A stretch of DNA of 64,000 nt from Cellulomonas taurus (GTDB taxonomy: Bacteria; Actinomycetota; Actinomycetes; Actinomycetales; Cellulomonadaceae): assembly GCF_012931845.1 (NCBI RefSeq), contig NZ_CP051884.1:2604001-2668000 (forward strand), given 5' to 3'. The stretch's first letter is position 1; the number at the start of each line of letters is the position of its first letter. A program made the translations under genes and the position numbers. Shown piece by piece: positions 41,651 through 52,500 of this stretch. The notes below the pieces were generated by a model that made no database searches, had not been told where the DNA came from, and saw only the letters and a list, made by a program, of their open reading frames with translations.

Positions 41651-43662
41651 CCGACGACTTTTCCGGCGCGGGCCACCAGGTCCAACAGCTCGGTGCCGTA
41701 GCGGTCGATCTTGGCCGGTCCGATGCCGTGGATCCGGGCCAGATCGGGCACCGACGCCGGTCGCAGCTCGGCGATGCTGGCCAGGGTGACGTCGCCGATG
41801 ATCGTGAAGTCCGGCTTGCTGGTCCGGGTCGCCACCTCCCGCCGCCATTCCTTGAGCGCCGCCAGCAGCGCCGGGTCCGGCTCCCCCGTGGTCCGCGGCA
41901 CCGACTCGACCTCCCGGCGACCGAAGCGGCCTCGTCCGTCGCTGGGCCACAGTCCGTCCAGGAACCGCGAGCGCCGCCGGTTGCCGCGGCCACCCGGGGT
42001 GCGCGACCGGGCGTAGGACAGCTCCAGGTGCTCGCGCGCACGGGTCACCCCGACGTACAGCAGCCGTCGCTCCTCGGCGAGGTCGGCCGTCGTGTCCGCG
42101 GAGGCCCACGGCACCAGGCCCTCGCTCAGTCCGGTCAGGAAGACCGCGTCCCATTCCAGGCCCTTGGCCGCGTGCAGGGACGCCAGCGTCACGCCCTCCA
42201 CCGTCGGGGCGTGCTGGGCCGCCGCGCGCTCGTCCAGGTCGGCGACCAGATCCGCCACCGTGGCCCGGCCGCCGGCCTTCTCCGCGGTGCTCGCCAGCTC
42301 GTCCGCCAGCGCGACCAGCGCCGAGAGCGAGTCCCAGCGCTCCCGGGACGCACCCCGGGCGGCCGGAGCCTCCTCCGACCAGCCGACCGCGCGCAGCGCG
42401 TCCCGGGCGGCCTGGGGCATCGAGTCGTCCGGGTCGGCGGCGACCGCGGCACCGCGCAGCGTGGTGATCGCGTCCCGCACCTCGCGGCGGGCGAAGAACC
42501 GTTCGCCACCGCGCAGCACGTAGCCGATCCCGATCGCGGCCAGTGCCTGCTCGAAGGCCTCGGACTGGGAGTTGATCCGGTACAGCACCGCGATCTGGCT
42601 CGGCCGGGTGCCCGCGGCGATCAACCGACTGATCCGGGTGGCGACCCCGGCGGCCTCGGCCTCGTCGTCGTCGTAGACCGCGAACCGCACCGGCCCGGCG
42701 GACGGTCGCTGGGCGATGAGTTCGAGCGGCTGCCAGCCGTTCTCCTTCGGTGCCCGGCGCAGCACCTCGTTCGCCAGACCGACCACCTGCGGGGTCGACC
42801 GGTAGTCGCGGACCAGTTTCACCACCTGCGAGCCCGGGTGGTCGGCGGTGAACCGGGTCAGGTAGTGCGGCGTCGCCCCGGCGAAGGAGTAGATGGTCTG
42901 CGCCGGGTCGCCGACCACGCACAGCTCGTCCCGGCCGCCGAGCCACTGGTCGAGCAGGAACTTCTGCAGCGGCGAGATGTCCTGGTACTCGTCCACCACG
43001 AACCGGCGGTACTGGCCCCGCACCTCGTCGGCGACCGCCCCGTTGTCCACCAGCATCCCGGCCAGCAGCCAGAGGATGTCCTCCATGTCCATCACGCCGC
43101 GGGCGTCCTTGGCGTCCTCGTACGCCGTGATCAGCCGGGCGATCACCTGGTGGTCGTGTCCGGCCGGGGCCGGTCGTCCGGCGGCCGCGGCGGCGGTCTC
43201 GTAGTCCTCGGCGGTGATCCGGCTGACCTTCGCCCACTCGATCTCCGAGGCGAGGTCGCGCACCGCAACCCGGTCCACCGACAGGCCGAGCCGGTGGGCG
43301 GCGTCCGCGACCACCGGCGCCTTCTGGGCCAGCAGCTCGGGCACCGGGCCACCGACGACCCGGGGCCAGAAGTACCGCAGCTGCCGCAGCGCCGCCGAGT
43401 GGAAGGTGCGCGCCTGCACCCCGGCCACCCCGAGGTCGCGCAGTCGGGTGCGCATCTCCCCCGCCGCCCGGGCGGTGAAGGTCACCGCGAGCACGCTGGT
43501 CGGGGCGTACACACCGGTGCGCACGCCGTAGGCGATCCGGTGCGTGATCGCCCGGGTCTTGCCGGTTCCGGCCCCCGCGAGCACGCAGACGGGCCCGGTG
43601 AGGGCACCGGCCACCGCGCGCTGGTCGGGGTCGAGGGCGTCGAGCAGGTCGTCGGGGGACAT
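41647..43662 (-). CDS. uvrD2: UvrD2-type superfamily I DNA helicase
   Basis: 671 residues from the ATG at 43662. Walker A is CVLAGAGTGKTRAI, motif II is FVVDEYQDISPLQ, motif III CVVGDPAQTIYSFAGA, and motif VI VGVTRAREHLEL. A C-terminal HRDC domain is seen as SIAELRPASVPDLARIHGIG. It unwinds DNA in 3'-5' direction for repair. The whole protein has only two cysteines, so the tetracysteine linker reported for the mycobacterial enzyme is missing. Position next to whiB7 and mycoredoxin fits the conserved locus. Confidence 0.92.
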   Translation of the reverse strand: MSPDDLLDALDPDQRAVAGALTGPVCVLAGAGTGKTRAITHRIAYGVRTGVYAPTSVLAVTFTARAAGEMRTRLRDLGVAGVQARTFHSAALRQLRYFWPRVVGGPVPELLAQKAPVVADAAHRLGLSVDRVAVRDLASEIEWAKVSRITAEDYETAAAAAGRPAPAGHDHQVIARLITAYEDAKDARGVMDMEDILWLLAGMLVDNGAVADEVRGQYRRFVVDEYQDISPLQKFLLDQWLGGRDELCVVGDPAQTIYSFAGATPHYLTRFTADHPGSQVVKLVRDYRSTPQVVGLANEVLRRAPKENGWQPLELIAQRPSAGPVRFAVYDDDEAEAAGVATRISRLIAAGTRPSQIAVLYRINSQSEAFEQALAAIGIGYVLRGGERFFARREVRDAITTLRGAAVAADPDDSMPQAARDALRAVGWSEEAPAARGASRERWDSLSALVALADELASTAEKAGGRATVADLVADLDERAAAQHAPTVEGVTLASLHAAKGLEWDAVFLTGLSEGLVPWASADTTADLAEERRLLYVGVTRAREHLELSYARSRTPGGRGNRRRSRFLDGLWPSDGRGRFGRREVESVPRTTGEPDPALLAALKEWRREVATRTSKPDFTIIGDVTLASIAELRPASVPDLARIHGIGPAKIDRYGTELLDLVARAGKVVG

Positions 43663-43732
43663 CGCTGGCATCCTCGCACCTGCCGCCGACAGCCCGGGAA
43701 TGCGTCGCACGGGCGTCGGCGTTGGGCCCGAC

Positions 43733-43993
43733 ATGACCCAGCAGCTGCCCGCCGAGGGCTCCGTGACGATGTACACCACCACCTGGTGCGGCTACTGCCG
43801 TCGGCTGAAGACCCAGCTGGACAGTGCCGGGATCGGCTACACCGAGGTGGACATCGAGCAGCTGCCGGAGGCCGCCGCGTACGTCGAGCAGGTCAACGGC
43901 GGCAACCAGACCGTGCCGACCCTGCTGTTCCCGGACGGTTCGGCGATGACCAACCCGTCGCTGGTCCAGGTCAAGCAGGCGCTCGGCGTCTGA
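43733..43993 (+). CDS. mrx2: Mycoredoxin-2-like glutaredoxin
   Basis: 86 residues from the ATG at 43733. The redox motif is TTTWCGYCRRL (Cys-Gly-Tyr-Cys), the cis-Pro loop is NQTVPTLLFPDG, and GSAMTNPS is the C-terminal binding strip. Mycoredoxins reduce mycothiol-mixed disulfides in actinobacteria. It is divergent from uvrD2, whose start is 70 bases away, and the pair is conserved. Confidence 0.88.
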   Translation: MTQQLPAEGSVTMYTTTWCGYCRRLKTQLDSAGIGYTEVDIEQLPEAAAYVEQVNGGNQTVPTLLFPDGSAMTNPSLVQVKQALGV

Positions 43994-44060
43994 CCCGCCC
44001 TGCGGTCGCCCGGGTCACCGCCCGGTCGACCGCCGGACAGCGCCGTGATCCGGGTGACCG

Positions 44061-45116
44061 TCAGGCCCCGCCGTCGTCCGCGTGACCGGCGGGGCCGGCG
44101 TTGGTCGCCGCCACCGAGTCCCGCCAGGCGTCCGGCTGCGGGCCGGCGGGCAGCTCGCCGCCGAACCAGTCCTCGATCAGGGCCCGGGCGATCGAGGTGT
44201 GCGGCGGCAGGATCACCTCGCCCACCGCCACGGCGCGGTGCAGCTCGGCCCGGGTGAACCACTGCGCGTCGGCCAGCTCGTCACCGTCCACGGCGATCTC
44301 GGTGCTGGTGGCGTGCGCCCGGAAGCCGAGCATCAGCGACGCGGGGAACGGCCACGGCTGGCTGCCCTGGTACTCGACGTCCCCGACCACGATCGCCGAC
44401 TCCTCGCGCACCTCGCGCCGGATCGCGTGCTCCACCGACTCCCCCGGCTCCACGAACCCGGCCAGGGTCGAGTACCGCTTGGCCGGCCAGGCGGCGGAGT
44501 TCGCCAGCAGCAGCCGGTCGTCCGGGTCGACCACGGCCATGATGACCGCCGGGTCCGTGCGCGGGTAGTGCTCGGAGCCGTCCGCGACGCAGCGACGCAC
44601 CCATCCCGACTGGACGGTGTAGGTCACCGCCCCGCAGCGGGGGCAGCGCGGGTGGCGGACGTGCCACTCGTAGAGCGCGACCGCGGCGGTGGCCAGACCG
44701 GCGTCCCGGGCCGACAGGTCGGCGCCGATCTCGCGCAGCGGCACCCAGCGCGCGTCGGCCGGGAGGGCGGCGACCTCGGGGTCGGGCACCTGGTGCGCGA
44801 GATAGGCCGGTGGCGTGCGGTCGGTGGACTCGGTGACGGCCACCCCGGGGATCCGGTCGGCGTCGTCGTAGCCGAGGAACGCCCAGCGCTCGGCCAGCGA
44901 TCCGGTGGGCGCGCGCAGGGCGGCCTCCGCCGGGGAGAACCAGACCACGGACGGGCGACGGCCGTCGGTGCGGGCCACGACCTTGCCGGAGCTGACCAGC
45001 AGCACCCGGCTGTCCTGCTGCTCGATCAGACGGTCCAGCAGGGCGGGGTCGCGACGGAGGTCGGCGGCACGGTCGGTCACCGTGCGCGACAGCGGGAGTT
45101 CGGAGTCGAGCACCAC
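44061..45116 (-). CDS. nudC: NADH pyrophosphatase NudC
   Basis: 351 residues. The zinc-ribbon part is RHPRCPRCGAVTYTV and RCVADGSEHYPRTDP; the Nudix box is GFVEPGESVEHAIRREVREE; and SQPWPFPAS is the NudC-specific motif. It hydrolyses NAD(H) and can remove NAD caps from RNA. The fourth ribbon cysteine is absent (Cys-Val-Ala-Asp instead of CxxC), and the Nudix box ends EESAI instead of EExG. It is divergent from the phosphotransferase gene. Confidence 0.92.
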   Translation of the reverse strand: MVLDSELPLSRTVTDRAADLRRDPALLDRLIEQQDSRVLLVSSGKVVARTDGRRPSVVWFSPAEAALRAPTGSLAERWAFLGYDDADRIPGVAVTESTDRTPPAYLAHQVPDPEVAALPADARWVPLREIGADLSARDAGLATAAVALYEWHVRHPRCPRCGAVTYTVQSGWVRRCVADGSEHYPRTDPAVIMAVVDPDDRLLLANSAAWPAKRYSTLAGFVEPGESVEHAIRREVREESAIVVGDVEYQGSQPWPFPASLMLGFRAHATSTEIAVDGDELADAQWFTRAELHRAVAVGEVILPPHTSIARALIEDWFGGELPAGPQPDAWRDSVAATNAGPAGHADDGGA

Positions 45117-45263
45117 GTCACCGTACGCGTCCCGACCGACGGCTGCCGCCAGAGGGGTGCCCGCCGCATCGCACCCGACGGGACGATCCGCCCGACACGC
45201 CGGAACGGGACACGCCCGGCCGTGCCGGGCTGCGCTGCCCGCGGACCCGCCTACCCTGTGGGA

Positions 45264-46199
45264 GTGCGTTCACCCCTTGCTCTCGCCGCCCTCGCGACCG
45301 TCGCCGTGCCCGGCTTCGATGCCCGTGCCGTGCGGGCGACCGACTCCGGGGGTGACGACGACACCGCCGTGGTGACGGACGCCCAGAACGCCCGCTGGGT
45401 GGTGCGCGCACCACGGTCGTCGGCCGCCGGTGCCGCGTTGGAGGCCGAGCTGGTGCTGCTCGGCGGACTCGCGCAGGCGGTGGACGACGGCAAGCTGCCC
45501 TTCGACGTGCCGCGCACCGTCGGCACCGCCCCATTGGACGAGGGCGGGCGCGCGGTGATGTACCGCCAGCTCAAGGGCCGCCCGGTGCCGCTCGACCGCC
45601 TGCAGCCGGGGCCCGGCACCGCCGCCGCCCTGGGCCGGGCGATCGGCGCGCTGCACGAACTGCCGCCGACCCTGATCGAGGAGGCGGGGCTGCCGGTGTA
45701 CGACGCCGCCGCCTACCGCCAGCGCCGCCAGTCCGAGGTGGACGAGGCAGCGCGCACCGGCCGGGTCCCGGCGACCCTGCTGCGCCGGTGGGAGGAGCGG
45801 CTGGAGGACATCGCGCTGTGGAAGTTCAGCCCGACCGTCGTGCACGGCGACCTGTCCGCCGATCACGTGCTGACCGCCGACGGAGAGATCACCGGCGTGC
45901 TCAGCTGGGGTGAGGCCAAGGTGGCCGACCCGGCGGACGACCTGGCGTGGCTTCTGGTGGCGGCACCGCAGGACGCCGTGGACTCGGTGATGGAGGCGTA
46001 CCAGCTGCGCCGCACCGAGCTGACCGACCCGTTCATCGCCGACCGCGCACTGCTGGCGGGTGAGCTGGCCCTGGTCCGGTGGCTGCTCTACGGCGTGCGC
46101 ACCCACGACGACGAGGTGATCGCCGACGCCGTCTCGATGCTGGACGAGCTGGACGAGCAGACCCGCGAGCTGCCCGACCCGGAGCCGGTCGCGGACTGA
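45264..46199 (+). CDS. APH-family phosphotransferase
   Basis: 311 residues from a GTG at 45264, six bases after a TACCCT -10 (45252-45257; leaderless). The kinase-like catalytic loop is VVHGDLSADHVL and the Mg-binding part is GVLSWGEAKVADPADDLAW. The family includes aminoglycoside and macrolide phosphotransferases and homoserine/choline kinases; its place in a conserved chromosomal block suggests a housekeeping substrate, not acquired resistance. Confidence 0.8.
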   Translation: MRSPLALAALATVAVPGFDARAVRATDSGGDDDTAVVTDAQNARWVVRAPRSSAAGAALEAELVLLGGLAQAVDDGKLPFDVPRTVGTAPLDEGGRAVMYRQLKGRPVPLDRLQPGPGTAAALGRAIGALHELPPTLIEEAGLPVYDAAAYRQRRQSEVDEAARTGRVPATLLRRWEERLEDIALWKFSPTVVHGDLSADHVLTADGEITGVLSWGEAKVADPADDLAWLLVAAPQDAVDSVMEAYQLRRTELTDPFIADRALLAGELALVRWLLYGVRTHDDEVIADAVSMLDELDEQTRELPDPEPVAD

Positions 46200-46209
46200 C
46201 CCGCGGCGC

Positions 46210-49200
46210 TCAGCCCTGGGTGACCGCGAGCAGCATCCGCTCGATGTCCTCCGCACCGAGCAGCCGGGCGGGGCGGACCGTCTGACCGGTGCCGACGTAG
46301 CAGAACGCCGCACTGACCCGGTCCAGCGGCGTGCCGGTCCACCGCGACCAGGCGAGGCGGTACACCGCCAGCTGCAGCTCGCGGACCTCGGCGGCCTCGC
46401 GGCTGGTCGGTGGGGCGCCGGTCTTCCAGTCGACCACCACCACCGCGTCCTGACCGGGTCGGGCCGGGTCGGCGAACACCGCGTCGATCCGGGAGCGCAG
46501 CACGTAGCCGCCGATCACGGTCTCGACATCCGCCTCCACCGCGATGGGCGTCAGTGCCGACCATTCGGTGGCGAGGAAGTGCTCGCGCAGGGTGAGCTCG
46601 TCGGCGTCGACGGGCACCGAGTCGTCGTCGGCGCCGGGCAGGTCCTCGATGTCCACCAGCGCGGACTCGCCGTAGAACCCCTCCACCCAGGCGTGGAACC
46701 GGGTGCCGCGCCGGGCCTGCGGTGACGGCCGCTGCGGCACCGGACGGCGCAGCTCGCGGGCGAACTCCGCCGGGTCCCCGGCCAGCTTGACCACGGCGGA
46801 GGCGGACAGGTGCGCGGGCAGCTCGACGTCGGCACCGGGCCGGGACTCGTCAGCGCGCTCGGCCAGCAGCAGCCGGACCGTGCGGTCCCACGGCGTCGGG
46901 GTGTCGTCCGCCCCGGCGGCCCTGGCGGTGAGCACCGCCTCCGCGGCCGCCTGCACCGTCGCGCGCCGGGTGCTGCCGGTGCCGAAGGGGTCGGCGGGCC
47001 ACAGCACGGCGGTGTCGCTCGCCTCGCGCGGGTTGGGCTGGTCGGGATCCGGCTCCTCGGCCCAGTCCTCGACCCGGGCCAGCCCGGCGTCGACGACCTC
47101 GGTGAGGAACACCGATGGCAGTCGCGGCTTCAGCGCGTCCGCCCACCAGGCACCGGTGAGCAGCAGGGCCGCCCGGGCGCGGGTGAAGGCGACGTAGGCG
47201 AGCCGACGTTCCTCGGCGACCTGATGCTCCCCGGCGTCGCGGCGGAACTGCAGGCGTCGCTCGTTCAGGTCCTTGGGATCGACCGCCCCGGCGTACCCGA
47301 ACTCGGGCAGGTCGTGCCGGTCGCCGCGCAGCGGGTAGGGCAGCTCGCCCAGGCCGGTCAGCCAGCCCGAGTCGGTCGGCCCCTGCGGCCCCTGGGTGGC
47401 GGTGTTCGGCAGCCCGCCGTCGACCAGCCCGGCCACCGCGACCACATCCCACTCCAGGCCCTTCGCCGCGTGCACCGTCATCAGCTGCACGGCATCCGGG
47501 TCCGGTTCGGTGACCGGCATGTCCAGGCCCTGCTCGTGGGCGTCCGCGGACTCCAGCCAGGCGAGGAACCCGCCGAGGGTCGGGTCGTCGGTGGACTCGG
47601 CGTACTGCACGGCGACATCCCGGAACGCGTCCAGGTGCGCCCGCGCCCGGCCGGGGCTCATCCCGGGACGGGCTGCCACCTCCAGGTCCAGGCCCCAGAG
47701 GCGTTCGGCCTGCACCACCAGCTCGGGCAGGGACAGATAGGTCTGACCGCGCAGGGCGCGCAGCACCCCGGCCAGCTCGGCCAACCGGTGCCGCCCGGTC
47801 GCGCTGAGCGATCGGCCCCGGGAACTGGTCCAGTCCTCCGGGGGCAGCTGGTCCACCGCGTCGACGATGCTGCGCTCGTCCACCACATCGGCGGCGGCCG
47901 GGACCTCGCCCCCCGCCGCTCGGCGGTCCAGACCGTCGGCGACCTGCATCGACCAGTCGGCCAGGGCGTGCAGGTCGGCAGCGCCCACCCGCAGTCGGGC
48001 ACCGGTGAGCAGCCGCATCAGCGCGTCGCCCCGCGACGGGTCGTGGGTCGCCTGCAACAGGGCCACCACGTCCACCACCTCGGGGGTCGCCAGCAGCCCG
48101 CCGAGTCCGACCACCTCCACCGGCAGCCCGGCGTCACGCAGGGCCGCGTGCAGCACCGGGAACTGCGCGCGCTTGCGGCACAGCACCGCCGCCGTCACCC
48201 GCCCCGACCCGTCCGGGCCGGCGGCCCGCCACTGCCCGGCCACGAACTCGGTCACCGCGCGCGCCTCGTCCTCGACGGTGGGCAGCATCCGAGCCAGCAC
48301 CTCACCGGGTCCGGCACCGGGCCGGGCACCGAGCTCGGGCAGCTCGATCCGCGCGCTCTCGGCCCGGCGCAGCGGGGCGGCCACCAGGTTCGCCGCCGCC
48401 AGCACCGCCCGGTCGTTCCGCCACGAGGTGGACAGCTGGTGCAGGTCGGCGCGGCGCCGGTCGCCGTCCTCGGCCACGATCGGGAACGTCTCCGGGAACC
48501 GTTCGAGGCCGCCCGCGCTCGCGCCCCGCCAGCCGTAGATCGACTGGTGCGGGTCACCGACGGCGGTGACCGGGTGGCCGCCGCCGAACAGTGAGGACAG
48601 CAGCACCAGCTGGGCGTAGGACGTGTCCTGGTACTCGTCCAGCAACACCACCCGGAACCGGGAGCGTTCGGTCGCCCCGACCTCCGGCACGTCCCGGGCC
48701 AGCCGGGCGGCGATCGCCACCTGATCGCCGAAGTCCAGGGCGTCGGACGCCCGCTTGCGGCGCCGGTACTCGGCGACCAGCTCCAGCACCCGGGCCCGCT
48801 CACCGAGGGCGTCCACCAGCTTGATCACGTCCGCGTACGGCCGACGCGGCGGTGTCCCGGGCGGGGTCGCCTGGATCGCCTCGATGATCTGCTCGATGCC
48901 GCGCCGGGCGTCCTCGGGTTCCAGCAGGTGTTCGTCCAGGGCGCCGGACAGCGACAGCACCGCGTCGACGACGGTGGACACCGCCGCCCGGGTGTCCAGG
49001 TCGGCCGTCCACGACTCGACCACCTGGCTCGCGAGCTGCCACTGGGCCGCCTCACCGAGCAGCCTGGCCGCCGGTTCGATGCCCAACCGCAGGCCGTGGT
49101 CGCCCACCAGCGAGGCGGCGTAGGCGTTGTAGGTGGAGACGGTCGGCCGGGCGATGGTGGCGAGCGCGGTGTCGTCGGCGGCGGACAGTCCGGGCAGGGC

Positions 49201-49509
49201 CATCCCCTCGGCGGCCGCGGCCCGGGCCAGGTGCCGCAGCCGTCGGCGCACCCGTTCCGCCAGCTCCCCGGCCGCCTTGCGGGTGAAGGTCAGGCCGAGC
49301 ACCTGCTCCGGTGCGACCAGGCCGTTCGCGATCAGCCACACCACCCGGGCGGACATGGTCTCGGTCTTGCCTGATCCGGCACCGGCGACCACCAGAGCGG
49401 GTCGCAGCGGCGACTCGATCACCGCCACCTGCTCGTCGGTCGGCGGATCGCGGCGCAGCAGCCCCGCGATGTCCCGCGCCGACAGCCGCGTCCCGGTCTG
49501 CGCGCTCAC
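46210..49509 (-). CDS. adnB: AdnB-like helicase-nuclease subunit
   Basis: 1099 residues from a GTG at 49509 that overlaps the adnA stop (GTGA). Walker A is VVAGAGSGKTETM, motif II is RVVLLDEYQDTSYAQ, motif III TAVGDPHQSIYGWRGA, and motif VI YVAFTRARAALLL: a complete UvrD-type motor. The C-terminus is a RecB-like nuclease with VVVVDWKTGAPP and RELQLAVYRLAW. With AdnA it would resect double-strand breaks, with this subunit as lead motor. Confidence 0.92.
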   Translation of the reverse strand: MSAQTGTRLSARDIAGLLRRDPPTDEQVAVIESPLRPALVVAGAGSGKTETMSARVVWLIANGLVAPEQVLGLTFTRKAAGELAERVRRRLRHLARAAAAEGMALPGLSAADDTALATIARPTVSTYNAYAASLVGDHGLRLGIEPAARLLGEAAQWQLASQVVESWTADLDTRAAVSTVVDAVLSLSGALDEHLLEPEDARRGIEQIIEAIQATPPGTPPRRPYADVIKLVDALGERARVLELVAEYRRRKRASDALDFGDQVAIAARLARDVPEVGATERSRFRVVLLDEYQDTSYAQLVLLSSLFGGGHPVTAVGDPHQSIYGWRGASAGGLERFPETFPIVAEDGDRRRADLHQLSTSWRNDRAVLAAANLVAAPLRRAESARIELPELGARPGAGPGEVLARMLPTVEDEARAVTEFVAGQWRAAGPDGSGRVTAAVLCRKRAQFPVLHAALRDAGLPVEVVGLGGLLATPEVVDVVALLQATHDPSRGDALMRLLTGARLRVGAADLHALADWSMQVADGLDRRAAGGEVPAAADVVDERSIVDAVDQLPPEDWTSSRGRSLSATGRHRLAELAGVLRALRGQTYLSLPELVVQAERLWGLDLEVAARPGMSPGRARAHLDAFRDVAVQYAESTDDPTLGGFLAWLESADAHEQGLDMPVTEPDPDAVQLMTVHAAKGLEWDVVAVAGLVDGGLPNTATQGPQGPTDSGWLTGLGELPYPLRGDRHDLPEFGYAGAVDPKDLNERRLQFRRDAGEHQVAEERRLAYVAFTRARAALLLTGAWWADALKPRLPSVFLTEVVDAGLARVEDWAEEPDPDQPNPREASDTAVLWPADPFGTGSTRRATVQAAAEAVLTARAAGADDTPTPWDRTVRLLLAERADESRPGADVELPAHLSASAVVKLAGDPAEFARELRRPVPQRPSPQARRGTRFHAWVEGFYGESALVDIEDLPGADDDSVPVDADELTLREHFLATEWSALTPIAVEADVETVIGGYVLRSRIDAVFADPARPGQDAVVVVDWKTGAPPTSREAAEVRELQLAVYRLAWSRWTGTPLDRVSAAFCYVGTGQTVRPARLLGAEDIERMLLAVTQG

Positions 49510-52500
49510 TGGACCACCTGCCCGCCCTCGTCGCGGATCGGGCACGACCGTCGCACCGGGCAGCGGTCGCACATCCCGTTCACCGTGGCGTGGAAGGTGG
49601 ACGCCGCCATCCGCTCGGCGACCTCCTCGATGTGGGTCCTGGCCCAGGACGTCTCCGGTTCCGGACCCAGACCGTCCTGGGTCCGGATCGCCGCCGCCTT
49701 GTTCTGGTCGGTGACGTAGACCAGCTGGGCGCCCACCGCGTGCGCCTCCGGCGGCAGCCCCTCCACGCGACCGGCGTCCACCGCGAGCTGGTACGCGCCG
49801 AGCTGCGGATTGGTCGCCGCCTCCTCGGCCTTGGCGATGGTCCGGCCGGTCTTGAGGTCGACCACCCGCACCGCACCGTCCTCCCCCGCCGACTCGACCC
49901 GGTCGATGCTGCCCCGGACCAGCGCCCGGTCCAGCGGGAGCTCGAAGCTCGCCTCCACGGCCAACGGGTCGCCGGCCTGGGCCAGGTACCCGGCCAACCG
50001 ATCGATCATCCCGTCCGCCCGCCGTCGCTCCAGCGTCGCGGGCCACCCGTCGCCGAGGCCCAGCTCCGGCCAGCGGCGGTCCAGCTCCGCCGCCAGTTCG
50101 GCACGGGTGCCGCGCGGGAACCGCTGGGCGATCGAGTGCACCAGGGTGCCCAGCGTCTGGCGGGAGGAGTTCGGCGCGGTGCCACCGGCCGCCTCCAGTG
50201 CCCAGCGCAGCGCGCAGGTCCCGGCGGTCTCGATCCTGGACGGCGACACCGGCACCCGCTCACCCTCCGGCCACAGCGGCTCGTCGGTGCTCACCGGCGC
50301 CAACCCGTGCCACTGCGCCGGGTCGGCACCGGGCACCCCGGCCTCGGCGAGCCGCGCCAGCACCCGGGCGGCCGCGGGGTCGGGGGCACCCAGGCGTGCC
50401 GTGTGCTCCAGCCGGGCGCGCAACGACCCGACCAGTCCGCGCAGGTCCAGCGGCGCGGGGGCGCCGACCTTGCGCGGGTCGTCGTCCTCCTCCTGCGGCT
50501 CCACCAGGTCGAGGAACGGCGACGGCTGTTCCTCGGCGTCGGCGACCGCCGTCACCAGCAACAGGCTCCGGGCGCGGGACACCGCGACGTAGAACGACCG
50601 CAGTTCGTCGGCCAGCACCGCCGCCCGCGCCGCCGCGCCGTGATCCGCCCCGTGGTCGTCGCTGCGGCCCGCCAGCACGTCGACCAGTGCCTGCGCACCG
50701 AGCAGCGAGTCGCGCAGCCGCAGGTCCGGCCACACCCCTTCCTGCACCCCGGCGACCGCGACCAGCTCCCACTCCCGGCCCGCGGCACCGGCCGGGGTCA
50801 GCACGCTGACCGCGTCCCGACGGGCGCGGGCGGCGATGGTGTCGGCGGGCAGCTCCTGCGACTCCACCCAGGCCAGGAAGGCGGCCGGCGGCGACTGCGG
50901 CATCCGGTCGACGTAGGTCTCGGCGGCGCGGAACAGCGCGAGCACGGCGTCCAGGTCCCGGTCCGCCCGTGCGCCACCGGCGCCACCCGCGAGCGCCGCG
51001 CGCCGCCAGGGGTCGGCCAGGGCGGCGGTGTCCCACAGCGCCCAGAGCACGGTCTGCGGGTCGGCACCCGGCGCGCGCGCGGCCTCCCGGCCCCGGGCCA
51101 GGACGGTCGCGAGCCGTTCCATCGGCCGCCGGGACACCAGCGGCAGCGTGGCCACCCGGAGCGGATCGCCCAGCGCCTCGACCAGCAGTTCGTCCGAGGT
51201 CCGGCCCCGCCGCTCGTCCCCGGCTCCGGCGATCTCCTCCGCCCGCAGCGCGCGGCGCACCCGGCGCAGACCCACCGCGTCCAGCCCGCCGAGCGGCGAG
51301 CAGCACAACCGGGCTGCCTGCTCGGCGTCCAGGTCGGCACCGCCGAGCTCGTCGCCGAGGACCACCCGGAGCGCGTCCAACAGCGGCCGGACGGCGGGCT
51401 CGTCCTTCAACGGCACATCCGACCCGACCACCGCGACCGGCACCGACGCCGACCCCAGCGCCCGGCGGAGCGCCGTCACCTGCCCGCCGGAGCGGGCGAT
51501 CACGGCCATCTGCTCCCACGGGACGCCGCGCTCGAGGTGCGCGCTGCGCAGGGCGTGGGCCAGGTAGGCGGCCTCCTGCGCGGCACTGGGCAGCACCGCT
51601 GCCCGCACCGTGCGGGACGGTGCCGACGCCTCGGCCGGTGCGCCGGTCGAGGACACCTCCGCCGGTGCCCCGGTGGCCCGTCGGTGCTGGGCACCGCCGA
51701 CCACGGCGATCCGCTCGGCCACCCGGCCGGCGACCGCGCGCAGCTCGCCGTCGTGCCGCCGCACCCGATCCAGCACCAGCCTCGTCGCGCCGAACTCCCC
51801 CGCGCCGTCGCCGGCGGCGTCCGCCCGGCCGACCAGTGCCGGGGTCGCACCGCGGAAGGTCTGCACCGCGGCGTCCGGGTCGGCGACCAGCAGCAGCCGT
51901 GCGCCGTCGTCGACCAGCACCCGGAGCAGTCGGGCCGTCGCCTCGGTGGCCTCCTGGTAGTCGTCCACCACCACCAGCCGCCAGCGCGGCCGCGGGCGTC
52001 CGGGCAGGTCCTCCTCCCAGTGCCGCAGCGTCTGGGCGGCCTCCTCGACCACCACCGCCGGGTCGTAGCGCGCCCCGATGTCCGGCGTCGTGCCGCGCAG
52101 CCCGGTCACGTCCAGGTACTCCTGGTACAGCACCGCCGCCGCCACCCAGGCCGGTCGGTCGTGGGTGCGGCCCAACCGCGCCAGGTCCACCGGCTCCAGG
52201 CCGCGCTCGGCGGCGCGCATCACCAGGTCGCGCAGCTCGCCGCGGAACGAGCGCAGGCCGATGGTCTCCGGCGGCACGCCCTCCGGCCAGACCAGCTCGA
52301 CCCCCTCGCCCGCGAGATGCCCGGCCAGCAGCTCGGCGAGCGCCAGATCCTGCTCCGGACCGGAGATCAACGCCGGGGGCGGGTCGCCGAGCAGCACCGC
52401 ACGCTGCCGCAGCACCGCGAAGGCCGCCGACGCCGCCGTGCGCACCATCGCCTGGCCGGAGGTGCGCCGGACCCGGGACCCGATCCGGTCGCGCAGATCC

